DNA of 64,000 nucleotides from Bradyrhizobium sp. 1(2017) (GTDB lineage Bacteria > Pseudomonadota > Alphaproteobacteria > Rhizobiales > Xanthobacteraceae), in the NCBI RefSeq assembly GCF_011602485.2, contig NZ_CP050022.2:6902001-6966000 (forward strand), in the 5' to 3' direction. The notes below the pieces were generated by a model. That model was given only the letters and a program-made list of their open reading frames with translations, was not told the DNA's origin and made no database searches. Each line of letters opens with the position of its first letter. The stretch's first letter is position 1. This document shows, one piece after another, positions 8,856-17,294 of the stretch. The position numbers and the translations under genes were made by a program.

Positions 8856-11207
8856 CTACGCACCTCCAAAGTGGATCCTCATGCCGGCCTTGTAGACCCT
8901 GCCCGGCCCAGGGCTCGTCCAGAGCACGTCGTTCTGCGAGGTGCCGTCGGTCGAACTGCCGGGAATGGCGTAAGGCCGGTAGTACTGGTTCAAGAGATTG
9001 TCGATCGAGGCCGTGAAGACGATGTCCCTGGTCGCGTTGTAAGTCATATAGAGATTGACCAGATCGTAGCCGGTCGCCCGGATATAGTTGGCGGGCACGT
9101 CGTTGTTGGGACCGTACGAGGCCCACTGCGCCGACAGGATCAGCGTGCGATCGAGCAGGCGAACACCACCGGTCGTGACGACCTTGGTCGGCGTGATGGT
9201 CGCCAGCCCAATGTTGGTCTGGACGTTCTTGCCCTGGATGTAGTGGCCAGCGACGCCGATGAACCAATCGCCGGCGTCGTACATCGTCTCCGCCTCGAAG
9301 CCCTGAATGCGGGCATTGGCGATGTTCTGATACTGATAGTACTGGCTGAACGAGCCGAACGGCGGCACCGGGACGGGCGCCGAGGCGACCAGGTCGATAT
9401 AGTCGCTGACGTCGTTGCGGAACAGGTTGATCTTGCCGCGGAACGAGTCGTTGGCGCTGAAGATGCTGTCGTATTTCAGGTTGAAGCCGACTTCCTTGTT
9501 CTTGCCGACTTCAGGACGAAGGTTCGGATTGGGCAGGAAGCAGAACAGGCCCACCGTGCCATCGGGACAGGGGAAGAAGGCCGGTCCGCCACCGGTCGCG
9601 TGCGCACCGGAGATCACCGTCTCGGTGATCGACGGGGCGCGATAGCCTTCCGCGTAACTGACATAGGGCTGGAAGCCCGCGACGGGGGTGACGCCGAGCG
9701 TGATCTTCGGCGAGAAGCGGTCTCCGCCGGCGCTGGTCCTGCCGGAATCGAGGTCGTAGCGGTCATAGCGGATCGCGCTCACCGCCTCGAACCAGGTGCT
9801 GTAGTTCTGCTTCAACTGAACGAAACCGCCCGAGACGGTACGGATGCCGCTCGGCGTGGTGATGTTGGAGTTGCCGCGGCTGTCCGTCGTGTTCACGTCG
9901 TCCTGGAACGCGTCGACACCCCAGGTGACGGCATTGCGCCAGTCGCCGACGTTGAAGCGCGTGGTGTTGTTGACGTCGATTCCGAAGGTATTGAGGACAT
10001 AGCCGCGCTTGTCGCCGACGCAGCCGGAGATGTTGTTGCCGAAATTGCCGGCGCCACAAAGGGCCCCGCCTGCGGTCGAATAGTGGTAGGTCTTGGTCTG
10101 GTCGTTGTCGACGCGGTTGCCGTAGACCGACATCTGCCAGTCGAACAGATTGTCGCTCGGCAGCGAGTATTTCCAGGTGATGGTGCCGGTGTAGTTCTTG
10201 ACGTCGGACGCATAGACCGACGAACCCTGATATAGCGCGCGCTGGGCCGCCGTTACCACCGGGCCGCGGTTGAACTGGCCGATGTCGTATTGATAATCCT
10301 GGAACACGGCGCCGAACTTGACCTCGTGACCGAGCGCCGGCCGCACCGTGAGCTTCATCAGCCCGGCTTCGACCTGGTTGCCGGTGTTGCCGATCTCGGT
10401 GCCGTTGCCATCCTTGTAATTGCCCTGCGTGCGATAGACTGCGCCACCGAAGATGTCGACGTCGGGCGTTGCGCGTACGCCGCCGAACACGGAGCCGAGG
10501 CCGCGATTGTTGTTGGATCCGTAAGAGCCTGAGAGATCGACACCCCAACGCTCGCCGGGGCGCAGCACGTCGTTGATGTCCTTGGTGCGGAACGAGACCA
10601 CGCCGCCGATCGCGCCGGAGCCGTAGATGTTCGCGGTGGGACCGCGCACCACATCGACGCCGCCGATCAATTCAGGGTCGAGGAAGAAGGAGCCGTTGGC
10701 ATTGTGGCCGGTACGCTGGTAGTTCTGCCGCGCGCCGTCGACGACGACCGCGACACGGCCGAAATCCTGCAAGCCGCGGATGTTGATGACGGTCGCAGGG
10801 TCGTCGCCGCGCTCCTGAAACGACACGCCGGGTACGGCATAGAAGATATCGGACAACCGGTTCGGCTGAAGCCCCTGGATCTGGTCGAGCGAAATCGAGC
10901 TGACCGGGGCCAGCGCATCGATGGCCCGCTCCGGGGTCTTGGTCGCGGCGACCGTGATGGTGTCGAGCGTTTGCACAGGCGACGCGCCGCCCGACTGAGC
11001 GCGGGCGTTCATCACCTCGGGCGTTGCCGGCTGCGCGACTTGCGGCTTTGCCGGCTTGCGCTTGGCCTGCTTCGGCCTTTCCGGCGACGCACTTTCGAGT
11101 TGCGGCGATCCGGTCTGCGCGAGACCACGCTCCGCCGTCATTGCCGCGATTGAAACCACCGACGCGCCTAAAATCAGGGCGCGCGAATACCTAGCCCCGT
11201 CAGCCAT
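8856..11207 (-). CDS. hmuR: TonB-dependent haem receptor HmuR
   Basis: A 783-residue outer-membrane receptor. A signal peptide (ALILGASVVSIAAMTAERGLAQ) is followed by a TonB box (TITVAATK), a plug domain (about 120-230) and a 22-strand barrel ending KAGMRIHFGGA. The haem-receptor boxes YRAP and NPNL are present with a His between them (SGAHATGG), the usual haem ligand. I chose MADGARYS (11207) because it gives a clean signal peptide; the frame is open further upstream. It heads the operon hmuR-hmuQ-hutX-exbB-exbD-tonB and diverges from hmuP. Confidence 0.95.
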   Translation of the reverse strand: MADGARYSRALILGASVVSIAAMTAERGLAQTGSPQLESASPERPKQAKRKPAKPQVAQPATPEVMNARAQSGGASPVQTLDTITVAATKTPERAIDALAPVSSISLDQIQGLQPNRLSDIFYAVPGVSFQERGDDPATVINIRGLQDFGRVAVVVDGARQNYQRTGHNANGSFFLDPELIGGVDVVRGPTANIYGSGAIGGVVSFRTKDINDVLRPGERWGVDLSGSYGSNNNRGLGSVFGGVRATPDVDIFGGAVYRTQGNYKDGNGTEIGNTGNQVEAGLMKLTVRPALGHEVKFGAVFQDYQYDIGQFNRGPVVTAAQRALYQGSSVYASDVKNYTGTITWKYSLPSDNLFDWQMSVYGNRVDNDQTKTYHYSTAGGALCGAGNFGNNISGCVGDKRGYVLNTFGIDVNNTTRFNVGDWRNAVTWGVDAFQDDVNTTDSRGNSNITTPSGIRTVSGGFVQLKQNYSTWFEAVSAIRYDRYDLDSGRTSAGGDRFSPKITLGVTPVAGFQPYVSYAEGYRAPSITETVISGAHATGGGPAFFPCPDGTVGLFCFLPNPNLRPEVGKNKEVGFNLKYDSIFSANDSFRGKINLFRNDVSDYIDLVASAPVPVPPFGSFSQYYQYQNIANARIQGFEAETMYDAGDWFIGVAGHYIQGKNVQTNIGLATITPTKVVTTGGVRLLDRTLILSAQWASYGPNNDVPANYIRATGYDLVNLYMTYNATRDIVFTASIDNLLNQYYRPYAIPGSSTDGTSQNDVLWTSPGPGRVYKAGMRIHFGGA

Positions 11208-11371
11208 ATCAGCCCCAGCCTGCACTTCACTTTGATTTGGGAGTCTTTGGCTGGCGTGCGCTCGCAACGCGAACGACTGGCTGGCTTGTTTTCTCGAAAC
11301 GCGGGACGTCACCCCGCTGCCACAATTGGTTACGTGGCAACACTCTGACGGTCAATGACATCGCGTTGCAG

Positions 11372-11388
11372 TTTATATCGATTGTAAA
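11372..11388. promoter_or_regulatory. Candidate iron control element (Irr/HmuP-controlled) between hmuR and hmuP
   Basis: The 17-base TTTATATCGATTGTAAA matches the rhizobial ICE pattern TTTRGAAYNRTTCYAAA at 14 of 17 positions (consensus quoted from memory), and the outer TTTA/TAAA arms are inverted copies. It lies in the 260-base divergent region, about 80 bases from the hmuP start and 165 from hmuR. In B. japonicum, Irr and HmuP act at hmu promoters. No other close match is visible in this gap. Confidence 0.55.
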
Positions 11389-11467
11389 TTGCTGCCGTTG
11401 GAATGCGCCTCGCGCCGCCTGTACAAAGCAGACGCATCTGAAATTTCGAAAGTGCATTCACATTACA

Positions 11468-11674
11468 ATGTCAGCAACATCCGGAGACAGCGGCAGCGTC
11501 GCGGCAGGGCCGGCAGGAAGTTCTTCTGCCACAACGAGAACCCTCACCATGCGAGGGAGCCGGATCGACAGCCGTGAGCTGTTTGCGGCCGAGCGCGAGA
11601 TCATCATCGCACATGGCGAAGACAGCTATCGCTTGCGCCTGACGTCGCAGAACAAGCTGATCCTGACGAAGTAA
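11468..11674 (+). CDS. hmuP: HmuP/HemP-family haem-uptake regulator
   Basis: A small protein (68 residues from the ATG at 11468) with the conserved HemP core RIDSRELFAAEREIIIAHG, then YRLRLTSQNKLILTK. In B. japonicum HmuP is a co-activator needed with Irr for haem-utilisation gene expression. The first ~27 residues are Ser/Gly/Ala-rich and a shorter start (MRGSRI, at 11549) is possible. The frame is open further 5' but that stretch is the hmuR/hmuP control region. It lies 6 bases ahead of hmuT, so it leads the importer operon. Confidence 0.88.
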   Translation: MSATSGDSGSVAAGPAGSSSATTRTLTMRGSRIDSRELFAAEREIIIAHGEDSYRLRLTSQNKLILTK

Positions 11675-11680
11675 ATCGCA

Positions 11681-12634
11681 ATGACATTTTGTCGCAGCCT
11701 TGCAAGTCTTCTGCTCTCCGGCACATTCGCGCTCGCGTCCGGTGCGCATGCCGCCGGTATCATCGTGCATGATGCGCGCAATCGCGACATCGCCGTCACC
11801 GACTTCGCGCGCACGGTCTCGATCGGCGGTGCCATCACCGAGATCCTCTATGCGCTCGGGCTGGAAAGCAGGCTGGTCGGCGTCGACACGACGAGCCTCT
11901 ATCCGCCGGCGGCGCTGCATGACAAGCCCAATGTCGGCTACATGCGCCAGATTTCGGCCGAAGGCGTGCTCGGCCTCAACCCCACGCTGATCCTGGCGAT
12001 CCAGGGATCGGGCCCGCGCGAGACGATGGACATCCTGGAAACGGCGAAGGTGCCGCTGGTGCTGGTGCCCGAGTCCTTCTCGGAGGACGGCCTGATCGAG
12101 AAGATCAAGCTGGTCGGTCACGCCATGGGCGTCGACGCGCGCGCCGAATGCCTGAGCGCTGCGGTCGGCGCCGATCTCGCGCAGCTCCGCGCACTGCGTG
12201 CCAAGGTGACGAAGCCGGTGCGCGTGATGTTCGTGATGTCGCTGCAGAACGGACGCGCCATGGTCGCCGGCCACAAGACTGCGGCTGACGAGATCATCCA
12301 GCTCTCCGGCGCGGCCAATGCCGTCGACGATTACGACGGCTACAAGATCATCGGCGACGAGGCGATCGTGGCGGCAAGACCCGATGTCGTGCTGTCGATC
12401 GAGCGCGGCAAGGATTCGCTCCAGGCCGACGCGGTCTATGCCCATCCCGGCTTTGCGCTGACGCCCGTCGCGACCAACAAGAGCTTCATCACCATGGACG
12501 GGCTCTATCTGCTCGGCTTCGGTCCGCGCACGGCCGCGGCGGCGCGCGATCTCTCGGTCAAGCTCTATCCGGCGCTGGCCGATGGCAGTGGCGCCTTCAC
12601 GTCGGCTCTGTCGGCGGCGAACTGCCGGCAATGA
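11681..12634 (+). CDS. hmuT: Haem ABC transporter periplasmic binding protein HmuT
   Basis: A 317-residue class III (TroA-like) binding protein. The signal peptide is SLASLLLSGTFALASGAHA. Two lobes joined by a rigid helix are expected: TVSIGGAITEILYALGL and VGVDTTSLYPPAAL in the N lobe, MVAGHKTAADEIIQLSGA and PDVVLSIERG in the C lobe. The Tyr in TTSLYP is the likely haem ligand of this family. The gene overlaps hmuU by 4 bases (ATGA). It receives haem from HmuR and feeds HmuUV. Confidence 0.93.
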   Translation: MTFCRSLASLLLSGTFALASGAHAAGIIVHDARNRDIAVTDFARTVSIGGAITEILYALGLESRLVGVDTTSLYPPAALHDKPNVGYMRQISAEGVLGLNPTLILAIQGSGPRETMDILETAKVPLVLVPESFSEDGLIEKIKLVGHAMGVDARAECLSAAVGADLAQLRALRAKVTKPVRVMFVMSLQNGRAMVAGHKTAADEIIQLSGAANAVDDYDGYKIIGDEAIVAARPDVVLSIERGKDSLQADAVYAHPGFALTPVATNKSFITMDGLYLLGFGPRTAAAARDLSVKLYPALADGSGAFTSALSAANCRQ

Positions 12635-13725
12635 GCGTGACGGTCGGGGCGCACACGCCGGGTGCGCGGCAAGCTGGCGCCGGACGACGATTTGCGTCGA
12701 TTGCCCTCCCTGTCCTCTTCGTCATGCTCGTGGCGATCGCGGTCATCGCGCTGACGGTCGGTGCAGCCGGCATTCCCCTCTCTCGTCTGCCTACCGCGCT
12801 CGGCCTTGCCGGCAACGCGAGTGCAGAGGCCATGACCGCCCGCGACCAACTCGTGCTCTGGTCGATCCGCATCCCCAGGATCGCGGCGACAGCGATGGTG
12901 GGCGGCCTGCTCGCGGCCGCCGGCGCGATCATGCAGGGACTGTTTCGCAATCCGCTCGCCGATCCCGCGCTGGTCGGCGTCTCCAGCGGCGGCGCGCTCG
13001 CGGCGGCAAGCGCGATCGTCTTCACCGATTCACGCTTCGGCGAAGCGCTCCGCTTCCTCCAGACCGAGCTGTTGCCGCTCGCGGCCTTTGCAGGCTCGCT
13101 GCTCACCACCGCGATCCTCTACGGCATCTCCAGCCGCGCGGGGCGAACCTCGATCACGATCTTCCTGCTCGCCGGCGTCGCCATCACCGCCATCGCCAAT
13201 GCCGGCATCGGGCTCCTGGTGTTCATCGCCGACGACCGCCAGCTCCGCGACATCACGTTCTGGCTGCTCGGATCGATGAGCGGCGCGACCTGGACCAAGG
13301 CCGCCGTGCTCGTGCCGATCCTCGTCATCGGACTTGTGGTTTGCGTCTTCATCGCGCGCGGGCTCGATCTGCTGGTGCTCGGCGAGGCCGACGCCTTTCA
13401 CGGCGGGGGCGACGTCGAGCGCCTGAAGCGGATCTCGATCATCATGGTCTCCGCCATGACCGGCGTCGCAGTCTCGATCAGCGGTGTCATCGGCTTCGTC
13501 GGCATCCTCGTGCCGCATCTGTTGCGTCTCGTCATCGGACCGGCGCATCGCCTGCTGCTGCCAGCCTCGGTGCTGCTCGGTGCGATCCTGATGGTCGGCG
13601 CCGACACGCTGGCGCGCACCATCGTGGCGCCGGCGGAGATGCCGATCGGCATCCTGACCGCGGCCGTCGGCGCACCGGTTTTCCTCGGGATCCTGCTGCG
13701 GCAGCGCGGGCTCGCTTCGCTATGA
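12631..13725 (+). CDS. hmuU: Haem ABC transporter permease HmuU
   Basis: A 364-residue FecCD/BtuC-type permease with about ten membrane segments. Characteristic parts are LWSIRIPRIAATAMVGGLL near residue 75, GLFRNPLADPALVGVSSG, TFWLLGSMSGATW, and GVIGFVGILVPHLLRLVIG near the C-terminus. It forms the haem channel with HmuV. It is coupled to hmuT and hmuV by 4-base ATGA overlaps at both ends. Confidence 0.95.
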   Translation: MSVTVGAHTPGARQAGAGRRFASIALPVLFVMLVAIAVIALTVGAAGIPLSRLPTALGLAGNASAEAMTARDQLVLWSIRIPRIAATAMVGGLLAAAGAIMQGLFRNPLADPALVGVSSGGALAAASAIVFTDSRFGEALRFLQTELLPLAAFAGSLLTTAILYGISSRAGRTSITIFLLAGVAITAIANAGIGLLVFIADDRQLRDITFWLLGSMSGATWTKAAVLVPILVIGLVVCVFIARGLDLLVLGEADAFHGGGDVERLKRISIIMVSAMTGVAVSISGVIGFVGILVPHLLRLVIGPAHRLLLPASVLLGAILMVGADTLARTIVAPAEMPIGILTAAVGAPVFLGILLRQRGLASL

Positions 13726-14519
13726 CCGCGGTGATCGAGGCGCACAGCCTGGTCAAGCGCGCCGGCCGCGCGACGCTGCTCGACGGCGTTGGCCTGACTG
13801 TCGCGGCTGGCGAGATGATCGCCATCATCGGCCCGAACGGCGCCGGCAAGTCGACGCTGCTGCGACTGCTCTCCGGCGATCTCCGCCCGAACGCGGGCGA
13901 CGTGCGGCTGAAGCAACGCGACATCGGCAGCTATACGCCGCGCGAGCTCGCCGCGCACCGCGCCGTGCTGTCCCAGCACATCAACGTCACCTTTCCGTTC
14001 ACGGTCGAGGAAATCGTGCTGATGGGCGCGGGCGATCGCAGCTTGCGCGAAGCGGGCGCGCTCGTGGATGCCGCGCTGGACGAGGTCGGCCTCACCCATT
14101 TCAAAGACCGGCAATTGCCGACGCTGTCAGGCGGCGAGCAGCAGCGCGTCCATTTCGCCCGCGTGCTGGTGCAGCTCGCCTGTGGCGAGGCCCAGCATGG
14201 TCCGGGACTTCTGCTGCTGGACGAGCCGACCTCGAGCCTCGACCTGCGCCACCAGATCGACCTCGTCGAAACCGCACGCCGCCGTGCGTTAGGCGGCACG
14301 GCCGTGATGGCGATCCTGCACGACCTCAACCTCGCGATCCGCTTTGCCGATCGCCTCATCGTGCTGAACGGCGGCAGGCTCGCCGCCGACGGCCCGCGAA
14401 CGGAGGTCGTGACGCCCGAGATCATCCGCGATATCTTCGAAATCGATGCCGTGGTCCACAAGGGCGATGACGAGGTGCCCTACGTGCTGCCGCAATCGAT
14501 GCGCGCGGTGTCGAGATGA
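13722..14519 (+). CDS. hmuV: Haem ABC transporter ATPase HmuV
   Basis: A 265-residue ABC ATPase. Walker A is GPNGAGKST (about residue 38), the signature LSGGEQQRVHFARVL, Walker B LLLLDEPTSSLD, followed by the switch His in AILHDLNLA. The ATG at 13722 overlaps the hmuU stop by 4 bases; a much longer open frame upstream is only the shadow of hmuU. It powers haem import through HmuU and ends the rightward operon ahead of a strong hairpin. Confidence 0.95.
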   Translation: MTAVIEAHSLVKRAGRATLLDGVGLTVAAGEMIAIIGPNGAGKSTLLRLLSGDLRPNAGDVRLKQRDIGSYTPRELAAHRAVLSQHINVTFPFTVEEIVLMGAGDRSLREAGALVDAALDEVGLTHFKDRQLPTLSGGEQQRVHFARVLVQLACGEAQHGPGLLLLDEPTSSLDLRHQIDLVETARRRALGGTAVMAILHDLNLAIRFADRLIVLNGGRLAADGPRTEVVTPEIIRDIFEIDAVVHKGDDEVPYVLPQSMRAVSR

Positions 14520-14551
14520 TGAGGCCCATTTGATCACTTGCGCTCGCGGCG

Positions 14552-14584
14552 CGCTTCACCTCTCCCCAGCGGAGAGGTGAAGCG
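14552..14584. terminator. Perfect 14-bp hairpin between hmuV and the DUF4139 gene
   Basis: Arms CGCTTCACCTCTCC (14552-14565) and its exact reverse complement (14571-14584) flank a 5-base loop. It lies in the 78-base gap between two convergent genes, so a bidirectional terminator is likely although no T-tract follows. It belongs with the hairpins at 5761 and 33213, which share the CTCTCC/GGAGAG core. Confidence 0.6.
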
Positions 14585-14597
14585 AAAGCTGCTCTCC

Positions 14598-16274
14598 CTA
14601 GCCGGACGGCACGATCACCATGCCCTTGTCCTTCGGCCAGCGGATGCGCCAGGCGAAATTGATGTCCTTGGCCTCGCCGGGCTTGGCGTCGAACGACCAT
14701 TCCAGCACGCCGCGCTTGTCGCGGATGTTGCTCGCGGTCGGTGGCGTGGTCGCCGGCAGCATCTCGACGACGATGTCCTCGTTCTCGCTGACCGGCAACT
14801 GGTCCTCGATCGCAACCTTGATCGGGAAGTCGTGGCCGTTGCGGACCGTGGTCTTGAACGAACGCTCGTCCGTCTTCGACGTCGTGACGAGGAGGCCCGC
14901 CGAACCCTCGTTGCGCTTGAGCACCGCGCGCTCGATTCGGACCTTGTCGTCGGCGCCGAAGCCGAGTCGCACGATGTCGTCCTTGGCCGACGCCGTGATC
15001 TTGCCGCGACCGACGAAGACACCGTCACGGTAGATCGCGACTTTCCCGGGCAACAATGCCGTGTCGTCGGGCTGCTTGAAGCTGGCTTCGAGGAAGGCGG
15101 TGGGGTCCATGACCGGCGCGGCGCGCACCGCCAGATCGGCGGGCACGGTCGTTGCCGCGATCTTCAGGCTCTTGGCACCCTCGGCGGCGCCGAGACTGAC
15201 GCGGCCGGGAATCCTGAAGGTGGCCTGGAAGTCGCCGATCTCGGCGACCGCCTGCTGTTCCTCGGCGCGTTCACGCGGCTCGGCCGATTCCGCAATCTTC
15301 GCCATCGCTGGCGATTGTGCCTGACGCGTCATCGGCGCAGGCCGCGCCAGATCGGAGGCCGCGCCGAGGGCCATTGGCCTCTGCGGTTGCGGATATTGCG
15401 CCACGAGCGAGCCCAGCTCCGGCGCACTGCCGCCGCGGCTGATGCGGACCGTGGAGACGCCGAGCGTGACGTTGGACCAGTCCTCGCCGGTCGATTGCGT
15501 GATCTCGGCGCGACGGACCAGCTCCAGCTGCGGCTTGCGGTCCTTGGCGCCGGTGTCGAGGCGGGCGTCGTAGAGCGGCAGCCAGCGCGCATTGCGCACA
15601 TTGTAAGTGACCCTCAGCGTCGCCTTGGTCGCAGCCGGCGCGGCAACGTCCATGCGGACCTCGAGCTTGCTCGGCGGCTTGGCCTTGCGCTCGGCTTCGA
15701 GCTGAGCGATCTGGCGATCGATCTCACGCAACTTGCGCGTCGCATCACGGATGGCGGTATCGGCACTCGCAATTTCCTCACCGACCGCCGCAAAGGCCGT
15801 GCGCCATTCGGCGATCGGACGCGCCTCGCCCTTCTCACCGATGCCAACGGGCGATGCTTCTGCAAAGTGCTCCGCGAACTTGCGGCGCGCATTGGCCGAG
15901 TCGATCGCCCCTTGCAGATCGGCGCGCTGGTCGTTCAGGGCTTCGATCCGCTTTTCCAGCTCGGGCATGTTGACCGGTGCCGCGCGCGGCGACCGCGCAT
16001 CGATCGTGCCGATGGTCAGCCTGGCGCCGCCTTCACCCTCGACCCGGATGGAGGACGTATCGAGGGCCAGCGGAAAGTCCCTGGCGACCAGCGTCGCATC
16101 CCCGGACGGCAGGTCGACATTGATGATGCGGGTGACGGTGGCGCCGTCCGGATAGACCGTGACGGTGTCGATGGCCGACGTCGCGTCCACATCGGCGCCC
16201 CATGACGGCGATGCCACCGCCATGGCGATGAGAACCAGGCTCGTCGTTGTCAGATAGCTTGCGGTGATGCGCAT
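14598..16274 (-). CDS. DUF4139 domain protein (mucoidy inhibitor MuiA-like)
   Basis: A 558-residue exported protein with signal peptide (TTTSLVLIAMAVASPSWGAD). The N-terminal DUF4140 part (about 30-130) contains VTVYPDGATVTR. A coiled-coil region (about 130-240, KRIEALNDQRADLQG and REIDRQIAQLEAERKA) leads into the DUF4139 part (from about 255, RVTYNVRNARWLPLYDARLDT), which ends in a beta-rich GKITASAKDDIVRLGFG/FDAKPGEAKDINFAWRI region. The family is linked by name to mucoidy in other bacteria but has no firm biochemical role. It is convergent with hmuV. Confidence 0.85.
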   Translation of the reverse strand: MRITASYLTTTSLVLIAMAVASPSWGADVDATSAIDTVTVYPDGATVTRIINVDLPSGDATLVARDFPLALDTSSIRVEGEGGARLTIGTIDARSPRAAPVNMPELEKRIEALNDQRADLQGAIDSANARRKFAEHFAEASPVGIGEKGEARPIAEWRTAFAAVGEEIASADTAIRDATRKLREIDRQIAQLEAERKAKPPSKLEVRMDVAAPAATKATLRVTYNVRNARWLPLYDARLDTGAKDRKPQLELVRRAEITQSTGEDWSNVTLGVSTVRISRGGSAPELGSLVAQYPQPQRPMALGAASDLARPAPMTRQAQSPAMAKIAESAEPRERAEEQQAVAEIGDFQATFRIPGRVSLGAAEGAKSLKIAATTVPADLAVRAAPVMDPTAFLEASFKQPDDTALLPGKVAIYRDGVFVGRGKITASAKDDIVRLGFGADDKVRIERAVLKRNEGSAGLLVTTSKTDERSFKTTVRNGHDFPIKVAIEDQLPVSENEDIVVEMLPATTPPTASNIRDKRGVLEWSFDAKPGEAKDINFAWRIRWPKDKGMVIVPSG

Positions 16275-16470
16275 AAAGTCCCTCCTGCCGGTATCGCCGC
16301 GCCGCCAGCCGGACGCGTGCGATCAGATGCCTCGCCATCGTGGTTGGACGCGGCAGGGAAGGAACTGGTTCGATTGGGGTTTCCGTGGGGCGCCGCCGCG
16401 GCGGCACGGTGGCCCCGGAGCGCATCATGTCCCGCGGCGGAGTCGTTAGGGGGCGAACTCGGGCTCGGCC

Positions 16471-17094
16471 TCAGATCTGGGCAGGCGAGCCCTGACCGAA
16501 GATGCGGCGGAGCAGATCGGTCACGTTGCGCGCGCCGGCCTTCCTCAGAACGCTGGCGCGGTAGCCCTCGACCGTCCGCGCGCTCAGATGCATGCGCCGG
16601 GCGATCTCCTTGTTGGTGAGGCCGGCAGCGAGATGTTCGAGCACGGCGGCTTCGCGCCCGGTCAAGGCTTCGCAGCCGGGCAGCCAGCGCCGCCGGTTCG
16701 AGCCGGGCTGCGCGAACTCGTCGATCGCGGCATCGACGCGATCGACGATGTCGCGGGTGCGGAACGGCTTTTCGATGAAGTCGGCCGCGCCGCCCTTGAT
16801 GGCGTCGACCGCCATGGAAATGCTGCCATTGGCCGAGGTCACCAGGACCGGCGCCATGCAGTTCTCCTCGCGCAGCCGCTTGAGCACGTCGAGGCCGGAG
16901 CGATCCGGCGGCATCTCGAGCAGCACACAGGCCGGCATTCGCGCTCTTGCCTCCGACAGCAGCGAGGCGCCGTCGGCGAAGCAGATCACGTCGTAGGCGC
17001 TCTGTTGGAGCGCGGTCGAGAGTTGTTCGCGGGCGGTCGCGTCAGTTTCAATGACGAATACCTCACCCTTGGAAAGCGTGTTCCCCGGCATCAT
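16471..17094 (-). CDS. FixJ-like response regulator without the phosphoacceptor aspartate
   Basis: A 207-residue protein: receiver domain (about 10-125) plus LuxR-type HTH (about 143-200, LTGREAAVLEHLAAGLTNKEIARRMHLS in part). The receiver is atypical. The usual (D)xRMPG stretch reads ACVLLEMPPDRSG, so the phosphorylated Asp is replaced by Glu (one-residue gap) or Leu (gapless), and the acidic pair near the start reads IETD. The conserved Thr (LVTSANG) and Lys (IEKPF) remain. No sensor kinase is adjacent. It may be active without phosphorylation. It diverges from the AraC-type gene. Confidence 0.88.
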   Translation of the reverse strand: MMPGNTLSKGEVFVIETDATAREQLSTALQQSAYDVICFADGASLLSEARARMPACVLLEMPPDRSGLDVLKRLREENCMAPVLVTSANGSISMAVDAIKGGAADFIEKPFRTRDIVDRVDAAIDEFAQPGSNRRRWLPGCEALTGREAAVLEHLAAGLTNKEIARRMHLSARTVEGYRASVLRKAGARNVTDLLRRIFGQGSPAQI

Positions 17095-17235
17095 CCCGAT
17101 CCAGCAATGTCTTGGTCAAATGGCCCGAGACGACCGCGGGCCCCGTCGCCCAGCCGCGCCGTTGTGAGCACGGCATTCACGCCAGTGCTTCGGTTCTCCT
17201 TATGTATGTTCCGCGCTGTTCCCGGATTTGACGGA

Positions 17236-17264
17236 TCGGGACAGAAACTTTACATTTCGGGACA
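17236..17264 (+). promoter_or_regulatory. Direct repeat upstream of the AraC-type gene, possible operator
   Basis: Two copies of TCGGGACA (17236-17243 and 17257-17264) are spaced 21 bases apart, two helical turns, and end 30 bases before the AraC-type start codon. Same-orientation half-sites at this spacing are the usual AraC-family operator layout. No binding data; autoregulation is inferred. Confidence 0.4.
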
Positions 17265-17294
17265 CTGCGGGAATGGCCGACAGGAACGGGTCGC

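Noticed and set aside
8844..10235. 463-codon open frame on the plus strand inside hmuR
   Set aside because: It is antisense to a clear TonB-dependent receptor, has a low-complexity Val/Asp/Arg composition and no recognisable motif; long antisense frames are expected at this GC content.
12582..13721. Long upstream extension of the hmuV frame
   Set aside because: This stretch is the out-of-frame shadow of hmuU; the ATGA overlap at 13722 gives a normal-sized ATPase.
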